Assembly: GCA_903909435.1 (NCBI GenBank)
Contig: CAIVVT010000113.1
Location: forward strand, 1 to 33,722
DNA from: an uncultured Acidobacteriia bacterium
GTDB taxonomy: Bacteria > Acidobacteriota > Terriglobia > Bryobacterales > Bryobacteraceae
Length of the DNA stretch: 33,722 bases
Reading direction: 5' to 3'
Every line of letters starts with the position of its first letter. Position 1 is the stretch's first letter. Below are positions 1 through 7,123 of this stretch, piece by piece. The position numbers and the translations under genes are program-made. Under the pieces are notes generated by a model, which did not search any database, was not told the origin of the DNA, and was given only the letters and a program-made list of their open reading frames with translations.

Positions 1-700
1 GGTACCAGTCCACGTACTCGTCCGGGGGAACCGGCTTGAAGCCGCTTGACGGATCGTACTCCCGCTGCGAGGCGTAGGGCGGACTGGTGATCGCCACATT
101 GACCTCGCGATCACAAAGCAGCCGCTCCACCACGCCCATGTCCCGGCAGTCTCCGCAAATCAGCCGGTGCCCGCCAATCGCCCAGATATCGCCGGCGCGC
201 GTCACCGGATCCGGCGGCGCCTCCGGCGTAGTATCTTCCGCAGTCTCAGGCGTGGCGACCGGTTCCTCGCCGGCGGGATCCGCCAGTAGCCCGCGAATCT
301 CTTCATCGCTGAAACCGAGCAGGTTCATATCGAAGCCGCTTGCCTCAATCACCTGCAGTTGTTCCCGCAGAATCCCCTCGTCCCACCCGGCGTTCAAAGC
401 CAGCTTGTTATCCGCGATGACCAGCGCCCGCTGCTCATCTTCTGTGAGGTGGCCCAGCACGATCACCGGCACGACTTCCAGTGGCGGCTTGATACGTTGC
501 GCTGCGAGCACTCGTGCGTGCCCTGCGATGATCACGCCATCGGAGCCAACCAGCACAGGATTGGTCCAGCCAAAGCGCTCGATGGAGGCGACGATCTGGA
601 GGATCTGCTCCTCAGAGTGCGTCCGCGAGTTGCGGGCAAAAGGCAGCAGATCGTCGATCGGCCGGAGGTCGATGCTTGTCGGTAGCTCTATGACTCTCAA
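1..700 (-). CDS. ParB-domain site-specific DNA methyltransferase (3' end beyond window)
   Basis: The protein starts with a ParB/Srx-like nuclease-fold domain (about residues 1-120). It has the typical patches 'LLPFARNSRTHSEEQI', 'GWTNPVLV', 'IIAGHARVLAA' and 'VIADNKLALNAGWD'. An Ala/Pro/Thr-rich linker follows, then the start of an amino-methyltransferase domain with 'RLICGDCRD' and the catalytic-type motif 'ITSPPYASQREYD' near the window edge. Such ParB-methyltransferase fusions are common in prophages and integrative elements and methylate adenine N6 or cytosine N4. The frame has no ATG near its 5' end. I chose the TTG at 700 because homology begins directly after it; the ribosome binding site is poor, so the start is uncertain. 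The gene runs off the left edge and its C-terminus is not seen. It is the last visible gene of the leftward cluster and probably modifies element DNA. Confidence 0.88.
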   Translation of the reverse strand, partial: MRVIELPTSIDLRPIDDLLPFARNSRTHSEEQILQIVASIERFGWTNPVLVGSDGVIIAGHARVLAAQRIKPPLEVVPVIVLGHLTEDEQRALVIADNKLALNAGWDEGILREQLQVIEASGFDMNLLGFSDEEIRGLLADPAGEEPVATPETAEDTTPEAPPDPVTRAGDIWAIGGHRLICGDCRDMGVVERLLCDREVNVAITSPPYASQREYDPSSGFKPVPPDEYVDWY

Positions 701-773
701 TGGCTTAGGGGTGCGGCCGCAACCGCCTCGCAACCAACTGAAAAGCGCCTGACTAGTTTGTAAATGCCATCCG

Positions 774-992
774 TTACCCCGCCGCCAAACGCACAAAGTC
801 AGGTCCCGAGGTTCGTGTGGCACTCCCGCCACTCGGGCCACCCGTTGCGCCCACGTTGGCCACACACGCGTCGATGTCGGCCAAGTTGGTCCGTGGCTTG
901 CCCGCGCTGGGTGCCGCCACACGTGCCCAACTGAACGCGCCGCGCATGCGTGCAACGTACCGTCCGCCGATTTTCGGTTTTCGGGATTTCAT
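774..992 (-). CDS. small basic hypothetical protein
   Basis: A 72-aa frame beginning 'MKSRKPKIGGRYVARMRG', with a strongly basic N-terminus and a Gly/Ser/Thr-rich C-terminal half. No known domain is recognised. It lies 73 bp upstream of the ParB-methyltransferase and 54 bp downstream of another small unknown gene, all on the minus strand, so cotranscription is likely. A longer version starting at 1034 is possible; I prefer the ATG at 992 because the purine-rich stretch AAGAAAC precedes it. The composition would suit a DNA-binding or head-associated phage protein, but that is only a guess, and the frame could be spurious. Confidence 0.4.
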   Translation of the reverse strand: MKSRKPKIGGRYVARMRGAFSWARVAAPSAGKPRTNLADIDACVANVGATGGPSGGSATRTSGPDFVRLAAG

Positions 993-1046
993 TGTTTCTT
1001 GTGCAGGCCTACGATCCTCGGCCCTCACATTCATGCGCGGAAACTA

Positions 1047-1367
1047 CTACGCCGGTGATGAGAACACGCGCCCACTGGCACCCTTGCGTCGGCCAACGCC
1101 CATGAAGATGGCAGGCCGAGTCATGGGTAGGTTCGCCAACTCCACGATCCGAGCCAGTCCGTTATTCACCGCACGGTCATAGGACCAGCGCGTGTGGTCC
1201 ACGGACTGCTGCGCCGAACCGTGCCGGTGGTCGGACTGAACGAATCGGATGGCAACACCCAACTTGGTCCACTCCGCTCTCCCCTGCGCGACGAAACGCT
1301 TGGCGCGATTCTGCGAAGTGAACCCGCATTCCGAGACCGGGTTCTCGATCCGGATGTTTTTGCGCAT
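1047..1367 (-). CDS. hypothetical protein in a small-gene cluster
   Basis: A 106-aa frame starting 'MRKNIRIENPVSECGFTS' followed by 'RAKRFVAQGRAEW' and 'VAIRFVQSD'. The mix of charged and aromatic residues looks like a real folded protein rather than an antisense shadow. I do not recognise a named family. Its start at 1367 lies about 110 bp downstream of a good promoter-like box (1485-1514, minus strand). The intervening leader carries a 7-bp hairpin at 1393-1410. The ribosome binding site is weak (GGGCAG too far upstream). The same promoter box precedes the DUF2924-recombinase operon at the other end of the window, so both may be switched on together. Confidence 0.5.
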   Translation of the reverse strand: MRKNIRIENPVSECGFTSQNRAKRFVAQGRAEWTKLGVAIRFVQSDHRHGSAQQSVDHTRWSYDRAVNNGLARIVELANLPMTRPAIFMGVGRRKGASGRVFSSPA

Positions 1368-1392
1368 AGTTGTGGTGTCTGCCCAGAAGGGA

Positions 1393-1410
1393 TTGCGGGT
1401 ATGCCCGCAA
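1393..1410. repeat. perfect 7-bp inverted repeat in leader
   Basis: TTGCGGG (1393-1399), loop TATG, CCCGCAA (1404-1410). It sits in the predicted leader between the promoter at 1485-1514 and the start codon at 1367. There is no T-tract, so it is not a standard terminator; it could be an operator or an RNA leader hairpin. Confidence 0.45.
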
Positions 1411-1484
1411 GGAGACTGTGGAGTGGGAAGTTGCCCTCAGCAGGGTGCGCTCTGCGCTCGCCTGTCGAATTGCACTGTCATATA

Positions 1485-1514
1485 AATATACGCAGCGCGG
1501 GGGAAAAGTGTAAA
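1485..1514 (-). promoter_or_regulatory. sigma70-type promoter, copy 1 of a shared box
   Basis: On the minus strand TTTACA (1509-1514) is separated by 18 bp from TATATT (1485-1490). This is a strong match to housekeeping -35 and -10 elements. The spacer begins CTTTTC and ends GCTGCG, as in the copy at 32024-32053. Transcription would start near 1478 and read into the gene at 1047-1367. Confidence 0.65.
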
Positions 1515-1647
1515 CCGCAGGGATCATTTTGTGTTCCGTCGCCCAATACTCTGCTCGGCAGGCCGAGCTCCGACGGCTCCAGCACAAATTGCTAAGCGAG
1601 CTTCACCCGCAGAAACAGACGCGGGAGTCCTCGATCTTTAAGACCGA

Positions 1648-2475
1648 TTAGTCTTCGTGTTTGTCAGGCCAGACAATGTCAACCACTGGAGAGACTGACC
1701 AGTCGTCGGCAAACGACAGACAATGCGCGTCCACAGGGATTATCCGAGTGGTTGGGACGATCCGCGCAACGACAAAGCGGGATTGGCCGGAGGGGACACC
1801 CCCTCGAGCGCCCGGGACGAGTCGTAGTCTTTTGCGGCAGTCTGCGGAGTTGGCGAGGAGATGGCACCAGATCATGGTCATTGGGCCGGACATTCCGTAA
1901 GCACAGCAAAGATCCGGGCCATCCGCCCACAACTCATTCAAGTAGACGAAAAAACCGATGGACCAGGTCTCGCCGACCACAAACGCCTCATCGGTCTGTT
2001 GGAACTCAAACCGCTCACAATCGGGCATCCCGCCGTTAGGAATCGCCGGAAGAAGTCTAATTTCGACTCGCTTGCGGTCGCAGTGCGCAAAGACGGTCCG
2101 AAGTCGCTTGAAGATTACTCCCTCAAGCCAATTGTGACTTCGCGCAATCGTCTTTCTGATCTTGTCGGCCTCCGAGGAGCGCCCTGCCCCAAACACTCCC
2201 CACGGAGCTTCTGGATCATCCAGCGGCGGGCGGGTCGCGATGCATACAAGCGGTATGCCCAGCAGTTCTTCACGGATCTGCCGTTCCTGTTCGCCACTGC
2301 CAATCTTGATTGGATACGGATTGTTGATGAAGATGCCACGGCAGGGAAGGTCGAAAAAAAGTGGGCTAAGGAGCAGATGAGCGTGACCGTCGCGGATCTC
2401 ATGCAGGCGCAAGCGACGATGCCTTTCCTTGGGCTGCTCGGGATATGCGAATACGACATGTCCAGGTTGACCCAT
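1648..2475 (-). CDS. unknown 275-aa protein (cargo gene)
   Basis: The frame has good protein character, with patches such as 'GHVVFAYPEQPKERHRRL', 'GIPLVCIATRPPLDD', 'PWGVFGAGRSSEADKI' and 'SHNWLEGVIFKRLRTV'. No signal peptide or membrane segment is visible, and no family is recognised. Start codons at 2475, 2487 (ATG) and 2502 (GTG) are all in frame without a convincing ribosome binding site. I chose 2475 because recognisable protein sequence begins there. The gene is divergent from two small membrane-protein genes (2657-3609) across a 181-bp gap. This trio sits between core element genes and may be a cargo unit, possibly defensive, but there is no direct evidence of function. Confidence 0.6.
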   Translation of the reverse strand: MGQPGHVVFAYPEQPKERHRRLRLHEIRDGHAHLLLSPLFFDLPCRGIFINNPYPIKIGSGEQERQIREELLGIPLVCIATRPPLDDPEAPWGVFGAGRSSEADKIRKTIARSHNWLEGVIFKRLRTVFAHCDRKRVEIRLLPAIPNGGMPDCERFEFQQTDEAFVVGETWSIGFFVYLNELWADGPDLCCAYGMSGPMTMIWCHLLANSADCRKRLRLVPGARGGVPSGQSRFVVARIVPTTRIIPVDAHCLSFADDWSVSPVVDIVWPDKHED

Positions 2476-2656
2476 ACTTAGGGACATTCTACAGAAACAC
2501 ACGCGCCGCCGATGAAGCCCTGCGCCACTGCCATCGTCAACGGATCAGCGAGGTTTCTCGGCCCGAACTCTTCGGCGGATGGGACTTTCTCCCAAGCGGA
2601 AACTGCGCAATTATTGAGAAGACGAAGATTCAGACCATTCTGTTTCGGAGGTGCGC

Positions 2657-2983
2657 ATGGTGACCAGCACGCACTACGTCGTCGCCGGCATTGCCGGCGT
2701 CGCCACTTTCCTATTTGCATGCGAAGAGATGTGGTCGGATTTCTGGAAGGACTGGTCTCGCTTGCCTCGTGGTGTTCTCTCCGGATTCCAGGACTTGCGA
2801 ACCGCACCGTTTCGGGCCGCGAAAAACTGCCGACGGGCAAGGCAACGAGTGTCGTCGGACCAAGCGCAATTAGCCGCGCTCTACACGAAGTTGGAGGATG
2901 CGAAGGTCATGCGTGAAGCACTGCGCATGTTCGCCGATCAACCTCCTTCTGCACGCCACGAGTCAGTGATGAGTCCCAGGTAG
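2657..2983 (+). CDS. small single-pass membrane protein
   Basis: A 108-aa protein starting 'MVTSTHYVVAGIAGVATFLF', which forms one hydrophobic segment at about residues 7-24. A Trp-rich juxtamembrane stretch ('MWSDFWKDWSRLP') and a charged cytoplasmic-looking tail with a short coiled region ('QLAALYTKLEDAK') follow. The ATG at 2657 is chosen over the in-frame GTG at 2651 because GGAGG lies 5 bp upstream of the ATG. The stop is only 8 bp before the next start, so the two genes form a plus-strand pair against the surrounding minus-strand genes. No family is recognised. Confidence 0.65.
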   Translation: MVTSTHYVVAGIAGVATFLFACEEMWSDFWKDWSRLPRGVLSGFQDLRTAPFRAAKNCRRARQRVSSDQAQLAALYTKLEDAKVMREALRMFADQPPSARHESVMSPR

Positions 2984-2991
2984 GGGGGTAT

Positions 2992-3609
2992 ATGGAAGCA
3001 TATCTTTTCGCCGGGATCGTTGGTTGGATGCTTGGAATGATGGCGTTTCTGGTGCTTTGCGTTTTGCCATTCCTCCTGCTCAGCTTGCTATTCAGCTGCT
3101 CTAGATTTGTATGTCGCGCAGTCGCTGCACTCACAGAAGCGGCCCTTTCCGCGGTTGTCATCTGCGGTCTCTCCGCTCTCCTCCCCCGCGGACTTGCTCG
3201 CAGAGGGCGTTTCTTGCGATCAATGCACTTGGTCGAGAACGAAACTTGTGCTTCTGGGGAATCAATTCGGACGAAGTTGGTTGAGATGCGGCAGGCTTGC
3301 GAAGAGGAGCATGCGGGGCTGGAGCATGACATTATGCGCGTGGACTTGGGCCTGCTGCCCAAGTCGTTGGGCCAACCCATGGCCGAATACCGCAGAATCG
3401 AGGGTCTGAGCCGCATACGCGTTGTGGAAACGTGCTTGGTCCCTGGGGGGGAGGCCTGGGGCTGCCCTCTTCCTGATGTGACGACGACTTCTGAGTACCC
3501 CTCGGAATATGAAGAGGCGTCCGCCGAACGCAGCCAGGTGAGGGGCAACATCGAGAACGCCCTCCGGGACCTTGCGCGTCCCCGCGGACTCACAGTTAGA
3601 CAGGTCTGA
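2992..3609 (+). CDS. two-segment membrane protein with charged tail
   Basis: A 205-aa protein with hydrophobic segments at about residues 5-35 ('GWMLGMMAFLVLCVLPFLLL') and 42-65. A long soluble region with acidic and basic helices follows ('EMRQACEEEHAGLEHDIMRV' and 'YPSEYEEASAERSQV'). The ATG has the G-rich stretch AGGTAGGGGGG just upstream. It is cotranscribed with the preceding 108-aa membrane protein. A pair of small membrane proteins carried within a mobile element, next to a divergent unknown gene, resembles phage exclusion or moron cargo in layout, but this is inference; no domain is recognised. Confidence 0.65.
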   Translation: MEAYLFAGIVGWMLGMMAFLVLCVLPFLLLSLLFSCSRFVCRAVAALTEAALSAVVICGLSALLPRGLARRGRFLRSMHLVENETCASGESIRTKLVEMRQACEEEHAGLEHDIMRVDLGLLPKSLGQPMAEYRRIEGLSRIRVVETCLVPGGEAWGCPLPDVTTTSEYPSEYEEASAERSQVRGNIENALRDLARPRGLTVRQV

Positions 3610-3619
3610 TCTTCTGTCC

Positions 3620-3640
3620 AGAGACTCCTATGGAGACTCT
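3620..3640. terminator. possible bidirectional terminator hairpin
   Basis: Arms AGAGACTCC (3620-3628) and GGAGACTCT (3632-3640) pair at 8 of 9 positions around a TAT loop. The hairpin lies in the 34-bp gap between the convergent genes ending at 3609 and 3644. No T-tract follows on either strand, so it is a weak candidate. Confidence 0.3.
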
Positions 3641-3643
3641 GAC

Positions 3644-4423
3644 TCAGGGTCCACTGCACTGGCACGGGCATAGCCGGACTGAGTCTGAACCTATCGTTTC
3701 AATTCTCCTCACCCACGGTTGCGCCACATCCGGGTTGTAGAATCGCGTTTGGATCTCCTTCGGCGCGGGACCGATCACTTCGATGGATTGCCGTGCGACC
3801 TCGCCAATCCGCTCCGCGGCGCCGATGTAGCAGACCAATCCGCAGCCAGCCACGTGCGGCCGGCACTCGTAACCCTCGCAGAAGTACAGGCTCTCCATGG
3901 TCCATCCGGCCGCCAGCGCCTGGTCGCGGATCCCGTCGACAAGAGTTCGTGCCCAGGCAAGCCGTTCGGGTTCTGCATTCGTTCGCGCCGGAACGTGCGC
4001 CATCGGCTTCGGCTTCTCAAACTCCTCGGGCATCGGCGGCCGATACGCTTCCGCATTCAATGACTGAAACGCATCGCGGAGCGTTTTCTCGCCGAAGGCC
4101 TCGACGGCCCGAACCTGGATCGCGTTGAACTGCTGGCGCAATTCGTCGAACGCCTCCTGTGACACCCGCCCGGCATCAGCGGCGGCTTTAGCCGCATGCA
4201 TCCGATGCCTGAGCCAGGCGAAATACTCGGGATCGAGCCGCCGATAGCACCGATCATTGATCTGGCAATCGCGCGCAAGGAGGCTCGGATCGCGTGGGCA
4301 CCACGTTTTCAGGTCCGTTGAGACCCAAATGGTCTGAAGACCGTTACAAACTGCGGGGACCCGCGGGGAGCCTGCGGGAACTGAATCCGGCGAGTCCCCG
4401 CTTGTTAAAGTTAGCTGCATCAT
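3644..4423 (-). CDS. unknown 259-aa protein downstream of candidate origin
   Basis: The central part is well formed: 'DPSLLARDCQINDRCYRRLD', 'FAWLRHRMHAAKAAADAG' and 'FDELRQQFNAIQVRAVEAFG', a mostly helical region at about residues 55-130. A C-terminal domain with several cysteines follows ('YFCEGYECRPHVAGCGLVCY'). No family with a known function is recognised. I chose the first ATG of a tandem pair at 4423. The N-terminal 45 residues are translated from DNA that holds four of the GCGGGGA repeats and may not be real coding sequence, so the true start could be further downstream. The gene follows the primase-helicase on the same strand across the repeat array. Confidence 0.6.
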   Translation of the reverse strand: MMQLTLTSGDSPDSVPAGSPRVPAVCNGLQTIWVSTDLKTWCPRDPSLLARDCQINDRCYRRLDPEYFAWLRHRMHAAKAAADAGRVSQEAFDELRQQFNAIQVRAVEAFGEKTLRDAFQSLNAEAYRPPMPEEFEKPKPMAHVPARTNAEPERLAWARTLVDGIRDQALAAGWTMESLYFCEGYECRPHVAGCGLVCYIGAAERIGEVARQSIEVIGPAPKEIQTRFYNPDVAQPWVRRIETIGSDSVRLCPCQCSGP

Positions 4424-4660
4424 AGGTTTACAACTTTTGCGGGGACTTGCGGGGAGTATTCTTACCCTACACACATACGGAACATGCACAACACACAACA
4501 CGCAGCGCGCATCACGCGCACACGCACATATGTAGAGGCCCCCCGCCTCCGGAAATCCCCGCTAGTCCCCGCAATTCCTCGTAACAATTTGTGGATCATA
4601 TACTTAACCTGCGGGGATGCATTTTTTGACTCCCCGCAAGGCCCCCGCAAAACGCGGGGA
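4353..4660. repeat. iteron-like GCGGGGA array, candidate replication origin
   Basis: Exact heptamers GCGGGGA occur at 4353, 4363, 4439, 4449, 4611 and 4654. The inverted form TCCCCGC occurs at 4395, 4556, 4566 and 4631. Near matches lie at about 4374, 4540 and 4642. Adjacent members repeat at 10-11 bp (4353/4363/4374, 4439/4449, 4556/4566, 4631/4642), one helical turn, as expected for a protein binding one DNA face. The array also holds an alternating pyrimidine-purine tract (4513-4534) and an AT-richer stretch (about 4575-4608). It begins 7 bp past the primase-helicase stop codon. Primase-helicase proteins of satellite and plasmid type bind iterons next to their own gene, so an origin is the leading reading. 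Confidence 0.6.
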
Positions 4661-4666
4661 CTCCGG

Positions 4667-7123
4667 CTACGCATCGGCCGCGACCTTCCAGCGCCCGACC
4701 TTGTTGTGGGAATCGCCGGCAACGCGTTCGATCATCAGTTGGCGTTTCCCGAAGCGACGACCGCGGCGCGAATTGAACGCCATGCCGAGCCTCTGCTTGA
4801 ATTGACCCTCGCGGTCCATCCAACGGGTTAGGTCGACGGGCAAGGCACTTCGTAGCTCTTCCGCGCGATCAGTGAGGACCGACTGACGCACCATTTCTTC
4901 GTACGCCTTCTCGTTGAGCCGCTCCCAGAGTTCGGCGACAGTGAAAGGCGCCGCATGAAAGGCGTCCTCGATCATCTCCAGGAACGTCTCCCAATCGCTG
5001 CGCTCGATGTCGGACTGCTCGAACAGCTTCTCGCTATTGGCTAGAAAGCCCTCCAGACGAGCGTATTCGAGGATCCCGGAGATTACCTCTGTCCACCGTT
5101 CGAAACCGCCCACAGGCGCAACTGCGGACCTCGGCTGCCCTGCCGCGAACCAGGCCCGCGCGAGTGTCAGGAGCGCGATGAGCAAATCCCGACGACGCTC
5201 GAAAATGTAGTCCTTCAGGCGATCGTGCTTGAAACCAGTGCGCCGGAAGGGATCGGGGCAGCCGGCGTCCATGCGGACCCAGAAGCAGCGTCGTGCCATA
5301 TCCCCACCGAGCTGCAGGTTGTTGCCGGTGGCGATCCAGGAGCAGCGCACTGGCACCGAGACAGTCTGCGACTTGCCCAGTATCCGGTCCCGGTGCATCT
5401 CTCCGGTAATGACTTTGGCCAGGTCGGGCCAGTCCACAGTCTTCGTGACGTTGTCGATGATGACGATCGACGGTGCCTCGATCAGGATGCTCGTCAACTG
5501 CTTGCGCCACTCGTCGGGCTCCGTTGGCGCCGACATCAACTCCGCGGCGCGCCCGGTGAGAATGATGGCGATTACTTCGGCCAGCAGCGTTTTGCCCGTT
5601 CCCTGGGTTGTAGCGTCGAACAGCGCCAGTGGCACGGACCCGCTGATGATATGGCGACAAACCGACGTCAGCATCGCGCCCACGGCATTGGCGTAGCTCG
5701 ACGGATCAACGAACGGGAAATCGCCAATCGCGTCCTTGATGACATCAAGGGCAAAATCGATGTGGTCACTACAGGGCTGATCGGGAATGTCGATGTTCTC
5801 TAGTCCCGGCGAAGGCACGAGATACAGGCGGCTGGCGGCATCGTATCCGGGCTGGGAGAGGACAGTGCCGTCGGGCCGAAGGGTGGGCGCCTCAACGACC
5901 GCCTCGAGGATCGGGAATCCCCATGTGGCGGGGTTGCGCGCCTGGATATTCCTGACTACGTCCACCGGGGGAGGAACTTCCTTCCGGACACCGCGCGCGG
6001 ACAACTCGTAGAAATCGGCCGCCTGTGCCAGGTAGTGGCGCAACTTCGCCTCATCAAAGTCGGCGATAAACGGACGCCCCAGCTCCGTGGCTTCAATACA
6101 CGCGATGCGCGAGGCCCGGACGAAGAGCTGCGGAGGCGTGTTGGATGATCTGAGGGAATCGAAGCCGTCCTGGCAAATTGTGCGAAATGGGCGATCGTTG
6201 ACCTGGACCTGCGGGAGGCCTGGCGAGGTCGAAGCCTGAGCCGATCCCGGGGGCGGGCTTGCACCGCTCCCATCATTGGCAACGTCCCCGACGTCCCTGC
6301 CGGCGATGATTGCCGCTTGGGCGATAGCCTGCCCTATCGTCTCGCGTGTGGCTCCGCCCGCAATCCAATCCGAGGCGTCTTTGCCGACGGGGATCTGAAC
6401 AATTCGCAGCTCTTTGACGCGATGGCGAATCGCCTGGACAACGATTTCGGCGTGTTTCTGCCCAGGCGTGTCGTTGTCAGGGAGAATGACAACCCGCTTG
6501 CCGTCAAGACTTTCTGTGTAATTCTTCAACCACTTTCCCGTGTGGTTGCAGGCGCCCCCCGAGTTGCAGGTAGCGACGAAGCCGAGCCGTTCCAGGCTCT
6601 CCACATCCTTCTCGCCCTCGACGACCAGGACTTGTTCGGCGGCTGCGACCTTCGGCAGGCGGTAAAGTACGCGGCTGATGCCCTTGATGTTGTACTCCCA
6701 GGAGATCCCGGCGCTGGTGCCATCCATCTTCACCACGCGGCGCCGCTGCCGAAAGGTCTTTGGCTCATAGCGGACCACCTGGAAAAGAAACGCGCCCTGC
6801 GCATCCGTGTAGTCGTAGGTGGCCACTTCGCGGAGTTGCGCAGGCCCGCGAATTGGACGTCCAATGACCGAGTGCACCTCCTGACGGCACTCCTTCCAGG
6901 CGCGGCCGGAGATCTCGTGTTCCAGTTGCAGAATGCTCCAGCCCCGTCCACACTGCGAGTGGCAGAAGGCCAGGCCGTTGTCGGGATTCACGGCGAAGTT
7001 GGCGTCATCGCCGCGGTGCACCGGGCAAGGCCCGCGCCACTCTGGACCGTTCTGCGGCAGGTCCGGAAGACGCGCCCGATAGTAGCTTGCAACTTCCGCG
7101 CGGTTGAAGTCGGGCGCTTTCAT
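4667..7123 (-). CDS. primase-helicase: CHC2/Toprim primase with AAA ATPase
   Basis: An 818-aa replication protein. A zinc-finger-like region comes first ('CPVH' at 33-36, 'CHSQC' at 54-58, as in CHC2 primases). A Toprim domain follows with 'VLVVEGEKD' (about 165-173) and 'VVILPDNDTPG' (about 211-221), the acidic metal-binding motifs. A P-loop ATPase domain then carries Walker A 'TTQGTGKT' (about 505-512), Walker B 'SIVIIDN' (about 552-558) and a sensor-like 'SWIATGNN'. The start at 7123 is fixed by an ATGA overlap with the RecD-like gene; open frame upstream of it is antisense-like and rejected. The protein would prime and unwind element DNA, probably acting on the GCGGGGA array that follows its stop codon. 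The fused layout is typical of phage and satellite replicases. Confidence 0.9.
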   Translation of the reverse strand: MKAPDFNRAEVASYYRARLPDLPQNGPEWRGPCPVHRGDDANFAVNPDNGLAFCHSQCGRGWSILQLEHEISGRAWKECRQEVHSVIGRPIRGPAQLREVATYDYTDAQGAFLFQVVRYEPKTFRQRRRVVKMDGTSAGISWEYNIKGISRVLYRLPKVAAAEQVLVVEGEKDVESLERLGFVATCNSGGACNHTGKWLKNYTESLDGKRVVILPDNDTPGQKHAEIVVQAIRHRVKELRIVQIPVGKDASDWIAGGATRETIGQAIAQAAIIAGRDVGDVANDGSGASPPPGSAQASTSPGLPQVQVNDRPFRTICQDGFDSLRSSNTPPQLFVRASRIACIEATELGRPFIADFDEAKLRHYLAQAADFYELSARGVRKEVPPPVDVVRNIQARNPATWGFPILEAVVEAPTLRPDGTVLSQPGYDAASRLYLVPSPGLENIDIPDQPCSDHIDFALDVIKDAIGDFPFVDPSSYANAVGAMLTSVCRHIISGSVPLALFDATTQGTGKTLLAEVIAIILTGRAAELMSAPTEPDEWRKQLTSILIEAPSIVIIDNVTKTVDWPDLAKVITGEMHRDRILGKSQTVSVPVRCSWIATGNNLQLGGDMARRCFWVRMDAGCPDPFRRTGFKHDRLKDYIFERRRDLLIALLTLARAWFAAGQPRSAVAPVGGFERWTEVISGILEYARLEGFLANSEKLFEQSDIERSDWETFLEMIEDAFHAAPFTVAELWERLNEKAYEEMVRQSVLTDRAEELRSALPVDLTRWMDREGQFKQRLGMAFNSRRGRRFGKRQLMIERVAGDSHNKVGRWKVAADA

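Noticed and set aside
1861..2481. 206-aa plus-strand frame antisense to the unknown 275-aa gene
   Set aside because: No ribosome binding site and less protein-like composition than the minus-strand frame covering the same DNA.
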